Source: Microvirga solisilvae
Lineage (GTDB): Bacteria > Pseudomonadota > Alphaproteobacteria > Rhizobiales > Beijerinckiaceae
Length of the DNA: 57,647 nucleotides
Direction: 5' to 3'
Assembly: GCF_022808595.1 (NCBI RefSeq)
Contig: NZ_JAKUCN010000012.1
Location: 1 to 57,647 of the forward strand
Made by a program: the position numbers and the translations under genes. The notes beneath the pieces were generated by a model. The model was not told the DNA's origin and did no database searches. It worked only from the letters and a program-made list of their open reading frames with translations. The first letter of the stretch is position 1. The number at the start of each line of letters is the position of its first letter. Positions 35,354-43,535 of this stretch are shown here, piece after piece.

Positions 35354-35701
35354 ATGGCAGCAGATTCAAAAAGCGATATCCAGATGACGCTCGCGCAAGT
35401 AGCGGCGCGGCTTTCCGCTGAGAGCCCGTTCAACATCGTGTTCGACCGTGGCGATGATATCTCGGTGGAGCTCTACGCGCCTGTGGGCACCGACAAACAG
35501 CAGCCGCATGAGCGGGACGAGCTTTACATCATCGCCTCTGGCCACGGCACGTTCAGCCGCGGCAAGGACCTCGTCACTTTCGAGGCCGGCGATCTTCTTT
35601 ATGTTCCAGCCTATGTCCCGCATCGCTTCGAGAGCTTCTCGGAGGATTTCAAGACGTGGGTGATTTTCTACGGACCAAAGCGCGAGCGGCCTGCCGTATA
35701 A
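35354..35701 (+). CDS. Cupin domain protein
   Basis: The 115-residue single-domain cupin has motif 1 around HERDELYIIASGHGTF and motif 2 around PAYVPHRF, giving a partial set of metal ligands (His, Glu, His). It is encoded 83 bases after the alcohol dehydrogenase in the same direction, with AGAGGA before the ATG. A binding or sensing protein for the pathway is possible, but its function is unknown. Confidence 0.83.
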   Translation: MAADSKSDIQMTLAQVAARLSAESPFNIVFDRGDDISVELYAPVGTDKQQPHERDELYIIASGHGTFSRGKDLVTFEAGDLLYVPAYVPHRFESFSEDFKTWVIFYGPKRERPAV

Positions 35702-35704
35702 AAC

Positions 35705-35738
35705 AAAGGCACCGCTGTTCGTCACAGCGATGCCCTTT
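35705..35738. terminator. Bidirectional hairpin between convergent cupin and FMN reductase genes
   Basis: The imperfect complementary arms AAAGGCACCGCTG and CAGCGATGCCCTTT enclose a short TTCGT-type loop, with A-rich and T-rich flanks. It ends both the plus-strand cupin unit and, with weaker support, the minus-strand reductase. Confidence 0.5.
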
Positions 35739-35760
35739 GGAGGTTTAGGTTGTTGGTCGT

Positions 35761-36363
35761 TTAAGCAGCCTGAGCCTTCGGCTGAAGCGAATCCTTGTGT
35801 GGCACGCGCAGGGCCTTCATGCTCTCAGCCCACTTGTGCAACTCGTCGAGCATCATGGCGGCCGAGGTCTTGTATATATCGGGAGCGTTGAGCTTTCCGT
35901 TCTCCAGGTTCGGGAAAACCATCGGCATCGGCACGCCTTCCGGAATCGGCATCACCTTGAAGGTGGTGAGGATCTCCTTCGTCACCTGCACGGCGCGCAG
36001 GCCGCCGGAGATGCCGCCATAGCTCACGAAGCCGGCAGGCATGTAGTTCCATTCCAGCGAGAGATAGTTCAAGGCGTTCAGCAGCGAGGGCGGCGGGCCG
36101 AAATTGTATTCGGGCGTCACGAAGACGAGCGCATCGGCTTGCGCCACGCTCTCGCTCCAGGCCTTCGTGTGCGCATGGTGGTACTTGCGCAGGCGCGGAT
36201 GCTCAGGCTCGTCGAAGACAGGCAGGTTGAAATCGGCGAGGTCCACCAGGACCGGGCCGAACTTGCCGTGCTCCGCCGCGAAATCGTTGAACCATTGCGC
36301 GATGCTGGGGCCGATTCGGCCAGGGCGCGTGCTGGCGACGATCGTGTGAAGCTTAAGCGTCAT
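35761..36363 (-). CDS. NAD(P)H-dependent FMN reductase family protein
   Basis: The 200-residue flavodoxin-fold protein has the FMN phosphate loop ASTRPGR near residues 10-16 and the flavin-stacking segment TPEYNFGPP near 84. It reduces FMN or quinone-type acceptors with NAD(P)H. AGGAG lies six bases before the ATG. It is divergently paired with an HxlR regulator, the usual genetic arrangement for redox-sensing regulation. Confidence 0.88.
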   Translation of the reverse strand: MTLKLHTIVASTRPGRIGPSIAQWFNDFAAEHGKFGPVLVDLADFNLPVFDEPEHPRLRKYHHAHTKAWSESVAQADALVFVTPEYNFGPPPSLLNALNYLSLEWNYMPAGFVSYGGISGGLRAVQVTKEILTTFKVMPIPEGVPMPMVFPNLENGKLNAPDIYKTSAAMMLDELHKWAESMKALRVPHKDSLQPKAQAA

Positions 36364-36388
36364 AAGGACTCCTGGAGTTGAAAAGACC

Positions 36389-36409
36389 GGGAACAGGCTC
36401 TAAGTTCCC
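36389..36409. promoter_or_regulatory. Dyad GGGAAC-N9-GTTCCC between reductase and HxlR genes
   Basis: The 6-base arms are exact complements over a 21-base footprint located 26 bases upstream of the reductase ATG and 58 bases upstream of the HxlR start. It is a plausible HxlR operator in this divergent region (36364-36466). No binding evidence is available. Confidence 0.4.
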
Positions 36410-36466
36410 TTTTGTAACCGAGGCTCATTAAGTAACTTCGGGAAGATTGCGCAAGGAGGCACTTTG

Positions 36467-36859
36467 ATGTCACCCAGTAACATTCATGTGCCCACCAATT
36501 GTCAGACCGTGACCGAGATACTCTCCCGCGTCGGCGACAAGTGGAGCGTCCAGGTTGTCGTGCAGCTGGGCGAAGGACCCAAGAGATTCAATGAGATACG
36601 CCGTCTGGTCAGCGGCATTTCCCAGCGTATGCTGACCCTGACCTTGCGGGGTTTGGAGCGCGATGGCCTCGTCACACGCACTGTCTATCCCACTATTCCG
36701 CCCAAGGTGGAGTACCAACTCACAGGGCTGGGTTGCAGCCTGCTCAAGACTGTGCGGGCTCTCGGCACCTGGGCCATCGACAATCGTGACGAGATTCTCG
36801 AAGCGCGGCGGCGCTTCGATGAGGGAGACGATCCCAAGCCGCATTCGAACGCAGCCTAA
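36467..36859 (+). CDS. HxlR family winged-helix regulator
   Basis: The 130-residue protein has the HxlR pattern: one cysteine in the N-terminal tail (C12), the WSVQVVVQL helix, RFNEIRR and the ISQRMLTLTLRGLERDGLVTR recognition region. Several members sense electrophiles or oxidants through this cysteine, as QorR and YodB do. AAGGAGG precedes ATG 36467. Its 3' end overlaps the convergent acetyltransferase gene by four bases. It probably controls the divergent reductase. Confidence 0.88.
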   Translation: MSPSNIHVPTNCQTVTEILSRVGDKWSVQVVVQLGEGPKRFNEIRRLVSGISQRMLTLTLRGLERDGLVTRTVYPTIPPKVEYQLTGLGCSLLKTVRALGTWAIDNRDEILEARRRFDEGDDPKPHSNAA

Positions 36860-37671
36860 GAGCCTGCGTTGCGCTCCATCCAATCGACGGCAAAGGCGCA
36901 TATGGAAGCCGCATCGACCAGCACCGATGGAGCCGAGCCGATGACATCCTGGCTTCCTTGGCCGCTCGCGAGGAACTCGCTCACGATCGTGGCGAAGTAA
37001 TCCTCGGCAAGTCCTGGCACGACGGGATCGGACGTATCGAATTCCTCCACCATTCGCCAATGCACGCCGTCGGGGGAAGCAAAGGGCACCTCATAGCGGC
37101 GAATGCGCTTGTTCGGAACCTGAGCCAGATGTTCGGAGTGGTGAAGCAGGGTCATCGTATCGAGGGATGCTCCGACCATCAGCACTTTGCCGCGAGACTC
37201 GACCAGCTTGGCGAAGGGAGAGCCTTCGCCATAGCCGTAATCGAGCGGATGATTCGCGGTCAGCCAATCGGCCTGCGCACCAATCGCCGCTACGGATGCG
37301 CCCGGATTGCCGCTGCGCCGGGCGCCGGGGGTGGTGCGGATGAATTCGGCCAGAACGCCATGGTCACGAATGGCGCGCGATGAAGCCGCATCGAAGGGCG
37401 GAACATGCTCGCGCCATTCGGAAGGCACGCGCCCCTTCTCATCCAGCAATTCATCGTAGCGGGCGTCCCAATCTGTATAAGCCACGAGCGTACCGGTCGG
37501 ACCGACGGTATCGAGGATCGCGCCGATCAGCGCGTCGGGACCATTGAGCAAAGGGCCGACCTGACGCATGGCGGCATGCACCATCACCATGTCGCCGAAA
37601 CGGATTCCAAGACGCTTCAGGTCATCACGCAGGGATGCGCGCGTGCGGAATGGGAGTTCGGGATTCTGCAT
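36856..37671 (-). CDS. AAC(3) family N-acetyltransferase (antibiotic acetyltransferase fold)
   Basis: The 271-residue protein (from ATG 37671; a TTG start 12 codons earlier is possible) follows the AAC(3) pattern: GDMVMVHAAMRQVGP near the N-terminus (H32), VGPTGTLV, GNPGASVAAIG, GEGSPFAKLV, the VGASLDTMTLLHHSEH catalytic region and VPNKR. Proven members acetylate the 3-amino group of aminoglycosides. Chromosomal homologues in environmental bacteria may have other amine substrates. No resistance-gene context, integron or mobile element is near. Confidence 0.85.
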   Translation of the reverse strand: MQNPELPFRTRASLRDDLKRLGIRFGDMVMVHAAMRQVGPLLNGPDALIGAILDTVGPTGTLVAYTDWDARYDELLDEKGRVPSEWREHVPPFDAASSRAIRDHGVLAEFIRTTPGARRSGNPGASVAAIGAQADWLTANHPLDYGYGEGSPFAKLVESRGKVLMVGASLDTMTLLHHSEHLAQVPNKRIRRYEVPFASPDGVHWRMVEEFDTSDPVVPGLAEDYFATIVSEFLASGQGSQDVIGSAPSVLVDAASICAFAVDWMERNAGS

Positions 37672-37735
37672 CCCGCCAAGGTCGTTGGTGCAGGGCAGAG
37701 TTGTCAATGACGGCTCTGGCTGATCGTGGGTGGCC

Positions 37736-38395
37736 TCAGGCGGCGCTTTTCTGCTTCAGCAGGTCCCACAGGCCGGCATCATGGAAGTCCATGAGCGTAG
37801 CATCTGCGCCCACGGCCAGCATTTCTTCAGCGCTGAGGCCGGTCAGAACCGCGAAGGAGTAGATCCCCGCGCCCTTAGCGGCTTTCATGCCAGACGGAGA
37901 ATCCTCGAAGGCGATGGCTTCCTCGGCCCGCACGCCAAGGCGTTCGAGCGCGGTGAGATACGGCAGGGGATCGGGCTTGCCGCGCGCCACCTGATCGATG
38001 GTGATCTGGACGGGGAAGCGTTCCGTGAGGCCCAGCACGTCGAGCATATGCTCCGCATTGAGGCGAGGCGCATTGGTGACGAGCGCGATCTTGATGCCGC
38101 GCGCTTGCGCCCAATCGAGAAGATCGATCAGCCCATCCAGTGGCTCCAGGTCGAGCGCCAGGCGGCGGAAGGCGGCCTCCTTCTCGTCGGCGAAGGTGAC
38201 ATGTTCCTCGACGCTGCGATGGGGTAGGAGGCTCGCGAAGATGGATTCGTTCGTGCGGCCGATGATGGTGGAGCGGTAGACCTCATCGTCCACCGTCACG
38301 CCCTCAGGGGCCAGCACCTCGACAAAGGCCTTCATGTGGACGGGGTCGCTGTGCACCAGGGTGCCGTCCATGTCGAAAATCAGAGCCTTGAGCAT
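37736..38395 (-). CDS. HAD family phosphatase (beta-phosphoglucomutase/Gph-like)
   Basis: The 219-residue protein has motif I FDMDGTLV with nucleophile D8 and acid/base D10. A helical cap follows, then VTNAP (motif II), the GKPDP lysine and EDSPSGMKAA (motif III/IV). It hydrolyses small phosphate esters, with a sugar phosphate or phosphoglycolate as likely substrate. It lies head to head with the channel gene and ends 64 bases before the acetyltransferase start region. Confidence 0.88.
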   Translation of the reverse strand: MLKALIFDMDGTLVHSDPVHMKAFVEVLAPEGVTVDDEVYRSTIIGRTNESIFASLLPHRSVEEHVTFADEKEAAFRRLALDLEPLDGLIDLLDWAQARGIKIALVTNAPRLNAEHMLDVLGLTERFPVQITIDQVARGKPDPLPYLTALERLGVRAEEAIAFEDSPSGMKAAKGAGIYSFAVLTGLSAEEMLAVGADATLMDFHDAGLWDLLKQKSAA

Positions 38396-38524
38396 TCGTC
38401 CGTCTCTATCAAATTCAAGCGCCCGTCAGGTACGCCATTTCAGGCTGGAATGCACCCCATTGGAATTGCAGGGCTGCCTTCTAGATATCGGAGGGGTCAT
38501 CATCGTGAAAGCACTGCTTCGCCC

Positions 38525-39334
38525 ATGCTAGACGCCTCTTCCCGCCAAGCTGACGGACAATCCCGCTGGCCTTTGGTCGAGAAGCTCAGGTTTCTCTATG
38601 AAAGCGATGCGCCCGAGGCCCATCGCTTCCGCTACGGCCTTCTTCTCTTTGATATCCTGACCATCCTCTTCATCGTTGTCTCTTCGTTCCTGCCGCGCTA
38701 CCGTGCAATGGAATGGGTCGATGTGGTCATCGGCCTGCTGGTGCTGGGCGATTTCCTGGCGCGGCTCGTCATCAGCCGGAACCGGTGGCGGGATTTCGGC
38801 CATCTCTCAACCCTGGCCGATATTGCCGCCATCATGTCCTTTCTCGCGCCCGTGGTCGGTGAAGGCATCGGCTTCCTGCGCATCCTGCGCACGGTGCGGC
38901 TCTTGCGGACCTATCAGCTTCTGTCGCGGCTCAGGGCCGACAGCACGTTCTTCAGGCGCAACGAAGAGCTGATCATCGCAGCCGTCAATCTCGGCGTGTT
39001 CATCTTCGTCATGACCGGCTTCGTCTATGAGACGCAGCGCTGGACCCATGAGAAGATCGGCAACTATATCGATGCGCTTTACTTCACTATCGCGGCTCTT
39101 ACCACGACAGGCTTCGGCGACATCACGCTGAGCGGAACGCTCGGCCACCTGATTTCCGTGATCATTATGATCTTCGGGGTGACGCTGTTCTTGCGCCTCG
39201 TGCAGGTTTTGCTGCTGCCGAACAAGGTGCGCTATCCCTGTCCCGCCTGCGGATTGCAGCGGCACGACAGGGATGCGGTTCATTGCAAGGCCTGCGGCAC
39301 GATCCTCAACATTCCGGACGAAGGTGCGGTGTAG
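38525..39334 (+). CDS. Voltage-gated potassium-type channel with C-terminal zinc ribbon
   Basis: The 269-residue protein has an S1-S4 module in which the fourth helix carries arginines at every third position (R119, R122, R125, R128). The pore loop TTTGFGD (193-199) is a GFG variant of the GYG potassium filter. After the last helix the tail has two CxxC pairs (C239/C242 and C254/C257), a zinc-ribbon-like module. ATG 38525 starts just before the conserved region. Potassium selectivity is inferred from the filter. Confidence 0.88.
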   Translation: MLDASSRQADGQSRWPLVEKLRFLYESDAPEAHRFRYGLLLFDILTILFIVVSSFLPRYRAMEWVDVVIGLLVLGDFLARLVISRNRWRDFGHLSTLADIAAIMSFLAPVVGEGIGFLRILRTVRLLRTYQLLSRLRADSTFFRRNEELIIAAVNLGVFIFVMTGFVYETQRWTHEKIGNYIDALYFTIAALTTTGFGDITLSGTLGHLISVIIMIFGVTLFLRLVQVLLLPNKVRYPCPACGLQRHDRDAVHCKACGTILNIPDEGAV

Positions 39335-39461
39335 GCGATCATGCGCAGGAGACGATGGCGATGCGGCGTTACAGCTTGCTGCGTGGCCTGCAGGACGATC
39401 TTGAAGAGCCTCCAACATCGGAGCGTCTAGGTTGGTCGGGTATTGTCAGATAGGTAGCGGA

Positions 39462-39977
39462 TTACTTGCCAACGATATGTCTCAAAGCTGCTTGTGCGGC
39501 CTTTTCGGCATAATCCCGCGCCATATCCGCATCCGAGCTGATGGAACGGATCGTCAGTATATCTCCATCACGAAGGATGACGGCTGTCGATGAAGCGACA
39601 GGGCCTGCGGTCCAGTTCGAAATCCAACCAACAGCGGGCGAGACCTCCAGCTTGGACAGCTTACACGATGGGTTTCTCAATTGGCAGAGCTGCTCAAGCT
39701 GGGAGATCGTCGTCTGACCGGAGCGTACACGCCCTTCAGTGCCGTCATTCTGGCGGCCAATTTGAAAATCAATGATGGGACTGCCTTTGCAGTCCGTACA
39801 TTGAAATGTCGCACGCTTAGGATCGACTTTATGATTGAAGCCTTTGCCAATGGCAGAACCTACCTTGGTTGCCACCGTCGAAAGGTTCTGAGCCGCAAAT
39901 CCCTCTGCCGTGGCTTCCGTCGCAATAAAGGCTGCCAGGCTCACGATGAGAAGGCGCATCGACAATCTCAGTTGCAT
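39462..39977 (-). CDS. Secreted hypothetical protein with two cysteine pairs
   Basis: The 171-residue protein has a signal peptide (about 1-24, ending ATA) and a mature domain with C60xxC63 and C98...C105, which probably form disulphides or a small metal site. I recognise no family. GGAG lies six bases before the ATG. A 35-base near-palindrome (40005-40039) lies 28 bases upstream. It is downstream of the importer genes on the same strand but has its own leader. Confidence 0.65.
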   Translation of the reverse strand: MQLRLSMRLLIVSLAAFIATEATAEGFAAQNLSTVATKVGSAIGKGFNHKVDPKRATFQCTDCKGSPIIDFQIGRQNDGTEGRVRSGQTTISQLEQLCQLRNPSCKLSKLEVSPAVGWISNWTAGPVASSTAVILRDGDILTIRSISSDADMARDYAEKAAQAALRHIVGK

Positions 39978-40004
39978 AGGAAACTCCGCAGCAGCCCTTC
40001 AGGC

Positions 40005-40039
40005 TTGGTATATCGAAATGATACATCAAGCCTAAAGGG
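40005..40039. promoter_or_regulatory. Near-palindrome upstream of the secreted hypothetical gene
   Basis: CCCTTCAGGCTTG (40005-40017) and CAAGCCTAAAGGG (40027-40039) are complementary except for one pair, around an AT-rich 9-base centre. On the minus strand it falls between the importer ATPase stop and the ATG at 39977. No T-run follows, so an operator or 5'-leader hairpin is more likely than a terminator. Confidence 0.4.
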
Positions 40040-40109
40040 AGGAACAAGCTCTATGCCACCTCTTTGGGTATCGCTCACAACTGAGTAAGCGAGAAAGTCG
40101 CGGTCTTTG

Positions 40110-41225
40110 TTAAGCCCCCGGAACGATGGCGACACCGCGCTGGGTTGCGAAGGAGACGCCGACCGGCGTGCCGGGTGCGATGGCTTCCTTGCGGCCATAT
40201 TGCACGACGAAGAGATTGCCGATGGGGCTCTCGACCTCGTACTCGATCTGCGTGCCGAGATAGGACGCCTTACGCACCGTGCCCGCAAGCGCAGTGGCGG
40301 ATGAAGGCGCCTCATCGAGCATGATCGCATCCGGGCGCACGGCGAGCTTCACTGCACCCTGGCTCACGCCGCGATGGGGCAGCTGCAGGTGCAGGTTGCC
40401 GATGCGCACCGAGCCCTGCGCTCCCGACAGGTCCGTGAGCTCGCCGGTGACGATGTTGGCGTCGCCGATGAAGTCGGCGACGAACAGATCGGCCGGTTCC
40501 TCGTAGAGCTCGCGCGGTGAGCCAGTCTGGGCGATGCGCGCGTTCGACATCACGATGATGCGGTCGGAAACGGCGAGCGCCTCTTCCTGATCGTGCGTGA
40601 CGTAGGCCACCGTGAGGTTGAGGCTCTGCTGCAATTCGCGAATGTCCTCGCGCACGCGGCGGCGCAGCTTGGCGTCGAGGTTTGAGAGCGGCTCGTCGAA
40701 GAGCAGCACCTGCGGCTCCAGCACGAGGGCGCGGGCCACGGCCACACGCTGCTGCTGTCCGCCGGACAGTTCGGACGGCGCGCGCTTCTCAAGACCCTTC
40801 AGGCCGATGAGCTCGAGTTTTTCCATCGCCATCGCGATGGCGTCCTTCTTCGAGACACCCTGCACGGATGGGCCATAGGCCACGTTCTCCAGCACCGACA
40901 TGTGCGGGAACAGCGCATAGGACTGGAACACCATGCTCACGTCGCGGTCTGCGGCGGAGAGATGCGTTACATCGCGGTCGCCGATGAGGATCTGGCCTTC
41001 GCTCGCCATTTCGAGACCGGCGATCATGCGAAGCGTCGTGGTCTTGCCGCAACCGGAAGGACCGAGCAGCGTCACGAGCTGGCCCGGCTCGATAGTGAAG
41101 GATACGCTGTCGACGGCAGTGACGCTGCCATAGCGCTTTGTCACATTGCGGAACTCGACCGAGGCCGCCTGCTTCTTGGACGCCGGAGAACGGGACAGGG
41201 AGCTGAGTGAGGTCATCTGGTTCAT
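40110..41225 (-). CDS. ABC transporter ATP-binding protein (AfuC/FbpC/PotA type)
   Basis: The 371-residue ATPase has Walker A GPSGCGKTT, the Q-loop VFQSYALFPH, the signature LSGGQQQRVA, Walker B VLLFDEP and a C-terminal TOBE-like regulatory domain (about 280-370). It powers the import complex encoded upstream. Its ATG overlaps the permease stop (ATGA), indicating translational coupling. The ATPase sequence alone does not tell iron, polyamine and sugar-phosphate systems apart. Confidence 0.9.
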   Translation of the reverse strand: MNQMTSLSSLSRSPASKKQAASVEFRNVTKRYGSVTAVDSVSFTIEPGQLVTLLGPSGCGKTTTLRMIAGLEMASEGQILIGDRDVTHLSAADRDVSMVFQSYALFPHMSVLENVAYGPSVQGVSKKDAIAMAMEKLELIGLKGLEKRAPSELSGGQQQRVAVARALVLEPQVLLFDEPLSNLDAKLRRRVREDIRELQQSLNLTVAYVTHDQEEALAVSDRIIVMSNARIAQTGSPRELYEEPADLFVADFIGDANIVTGELTDLSGAQGSVRIGNLHLQLPHRGVSQGAVKLAVRPDAIMLDEAPSSATALAGTVRKASYLGTQIEYEVESPIGNLFVVQYGRKEAIAPGTPVGVSFATQRGVAIVPGA

Positions 41226-43411
41226 GGAATGGCTGGAGCGGCAACGGGGTTGGTGGAGGTGCTGGCGGAGCGGCGTCCGAGACGCCGCTCGCCGACGGCC
41301 AGCTGAATGCCGACAATGGCAATCAGCATGACCACGATGAGCACGGTGGAATAGGCGATGGCGAGGCCGAACTCACCGGCCTCGACGCGGCCGACGATGT
41401 AGGTAGTCGCCATGTTGTATTCGGCGGTGACCAGGAAGATCACGGCGCTGACCGCCGTCATCGCACGCACGAAGGAATAGACCAGCGAGGCGACGATGGC
41501 GGGGCGCAGCAGCGGCAGCACCACGCGGCGCATGGTGGTGGCCGAACGCGCGCCGAGCGTGAGCGAGGCCTCATCCAGGCTCTTGTCGATCTGGCTGAGC
41601 GTCGCGATGCCGGAGCGCACGCCGACCGGCATGTTGCGGAACACGAAGCACATGACGAGCACGAAGCCCGTGCCGGTGATCTCAATCGGCGGCACGTTGA
41701 AGGCGAGGATGTAGGATACGCCCACGACCGTGCCTGGGATCGCGAAGCTGAGCAATGTGCCGAACTCGAAGGAACGCTGGCCCGAGAAGCGCTGGCGCGT
41801 GAGCAGGTAAGCCGTCAGCAGGCCGATGGCGGCGGTGAGCGGTGCGGAGAGCGCTGCGACCTTGATCGTCGCGAAGAACGAGTCCCAGGCCGATCCGGAG
41901 AAGAAGAAGCCGTGTTCCGTGGATTCGACGCGGAAGGCGGTGAGGAAGTGATCGACGGTCGGCGTATAGTCGCGGCCCATGGAGCGCACGAAGGCGCCGA
42001 CCAGGATGATCACGTAGACGGCCACCGTGAACAGGGCCCACGGAATGGCGGTGAAGTAGGATGCGAGCGCCACGCGGCGGGGCAGGGGCAGCGGAATGCC
42101 TGCGTCACCCTTGCCGGTCACCGTGGTGTAAACCTTCTTGCCGAGCCAAGCATGCTGCAGCCAGAACGCGCCCAGGGTGAAAGCGAGCAGGATGATGGAT
42201 AAGACCGCGGCTCGTCCCTGATCCTGCTGCGCGCCCACGACGGCGAAGAAGATCTTGGTGGAGAGAACCTCGTAATTGCCGCCGAGCACGAGGGGGTTGC
42301 CGAAATCCGCAAGGCTTTCCACGAAGCCGAGAAGGAAGGCATTAGCGAGGCCCGGACGCATGAGCGGCAGCGTCACGGTGAGGAACGTGGTCCAGCTCTT
42401 GGCGCGCAACGTTTGTGAGGCTTCTTCCAGCGTCGGGCTGATGCCCTGCACCACGCCGATCAGCACGAGGAAGGCGATGGGCGTAAACGCGAGGAGCTGC
42501 GCGATGAAGACGCCGGGAAGACCGTAGATCCAGCGCGAACGCGGAACGCCGAACCACTCCCACAGCACGGAGGAAAGCGCGCCCGAGCGGCCGAAGATCA
42601 GGATCAGCGCAAGGCCAATCACGAAAGGCGGTGTGATGATGGGAAGCACGCTCATCACGCGAAGGAGCTTCTTGTAGCGGAAGGCGGTGCGGGTTGCGAT
42701 GAGCGCGAAGGCAAGACCGAGCGCGGTCGTGCCGAAGGCGACGAGGAGGCCGAGGAACAGGGTGTTCCAGGCCACGCCGCAGCGCAGGTCGCTGGTGAGG
42801 CAGTCGAGCCCCCAGATCGACCTGTCCATGAACTTCGCCACGAATTCGAGAGGCGCGAAGTCGCCGTTATTGTCGGCAAACGCGCTCGCGAGAATCGTCG
42901 AGACGGGGAAGAAGACGAAGACGATGATCAGCGCGATGACGATGCCTATGGAGGAGGTGACGAACGCGTCGCCCCGGCACCAGCCGCGCGCGGCGAGGCC
43001 ATGGCACAGAACGATCAGGAGCGCTATTGCGGTGAGTGCTCCTCCATAGCCGATGCCGGCCTGGCGCGGTCCGTCATCACCGCTGATAGCTTTGAGAATA
43101 TCGAGCGTCCAGCCGTTCAGGCCGATCGAGAAACCTTGGATGACGATGAGAGCGAGACCAAGGAGGCCTGCGCCGATGAGCCAGCTGCTGTTGTCCTTGC
43201 GCGCCGGCAGCAGGGCAGGGCGCAGGCTCATCAGAAGCGGCACGAGAATCGGCAGAAGCCACCAGGTGCCTTTGAGGCCGTGAACGAGCGCCGATCCGCC
43301 GACGATGTAATCGGTGAGAGTTGGAACGGCCGTGCGGTCGAAACCGTACCAGGGCAGGAGGGCAAAGCCCACCCAGCCCAGAACGATCCAGCCAAGGGTT
43401 GCCCGTGACAT
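41222..43411 (-). CDS. ABC transporter permease, fused two-domain (AfuB/FbpB type)
   Basis: The 729-residue permease contains two complete inner-membrane permease modules in one chain, each with an EAA-type cytoplasmic loop (EEASQTLRAKSW in the first half and DEASLTLGARSA in the second). Such fused permeases serve the FbpB/AfuB branch of importers. ATG 43411 gives a cytoplasmic start just before the first helix; the frame is open 60 bases further upstream into the terminator region. It is coupled to the ATPase gene. Confidence 0.88.
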   Translation of the reverse strand: MSRATLGWIVLGWVGFALLPWYGFDRTAVPTLTDYIVGGSALVHGLKGTWWLLPILVPLLMSLRPALLPARKDNSSWLIGAGLLGLALIVIQGFSIGLNGWTLDILKAISGDDGPRQAGIGYGGALTAIALLIVLCHGLAARGWCRGDAFVTSSIGIVIALIIVFVFFPVSTILASAFADNNGDFAPLEFVAKFMDRSIWGLDCLTSDLRCGVAWNTLFLGLLVAFGTTALGLAFALIATRTAFRYKKLLRVMSVLPIITPPFVIGLALILIFGRSGALSSVLWEWFGVPRSRWIYGLPGVFIAQLLAFTPIAFLVLIGVVQGISPTLEEASQTLRAKSWTTFLTVTLPLMRPGLANAFLLGFVESLADFGNPLVLGGNYEVLSTKIFFAVVGAQQDQGRAAVLSIILLAFTLGAFWLQHAWLGKKVYTTVTGKGDAGIPLPLPRRVALASYFTAIPWALFTVAVYVIILVGAFVRSMGRDYTPTVDHFLTAFRVESTEHGFFFSGSAWDSFFATIKVAALSAPLTAAIGLLTAYLLTRQRFSGQRSFEFGTLLSFAIPGTVVGVSYILAFNVPPIEITGTGFVLVMCFVFRNMPVGVRSGIATLSQIDKSLDEASLTLGARSATTMRRVVLPLLRPAIVASLVYSFVRAMTAVSAVIFLVTAEYNMATTYIVGRVEAGEFGLAIAYSTVLIVVMLIAIVGIQLAVGERRLGRRSASTSTNPVAAPAIP

Positions 43412-43473
43412 GTCTGTTCTCGCGTCAATATCGATGCGGGTTCGCTGCAGAACCGGCTTCGGAAAACTCAATC

Positions 43474-43523
43474 GAAAAAGAAAAAGTCCCGGCGAAGGCT
43501 TTTCGACAAAGCTTCGCCGGGAC
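43474..43523 (-). terminator. Hairpin terminator/attenuator between binding-protein and permease genes (minus strand)
   Basis: The arms GTCCCGGCGAAGGC (43486-43499) and GCTTCGCCGGGAC (43511-43523) are complementary. On the minus strand they are followed by a run of T residues (43474-43485 reads A-rich on the plus strand). It would let the substrate-binding protein be made in excess over permease and ATPase, as is common for importers. Confidence 0.8.
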
Positions 43524-43535
43524 GGAACAGGCCGA

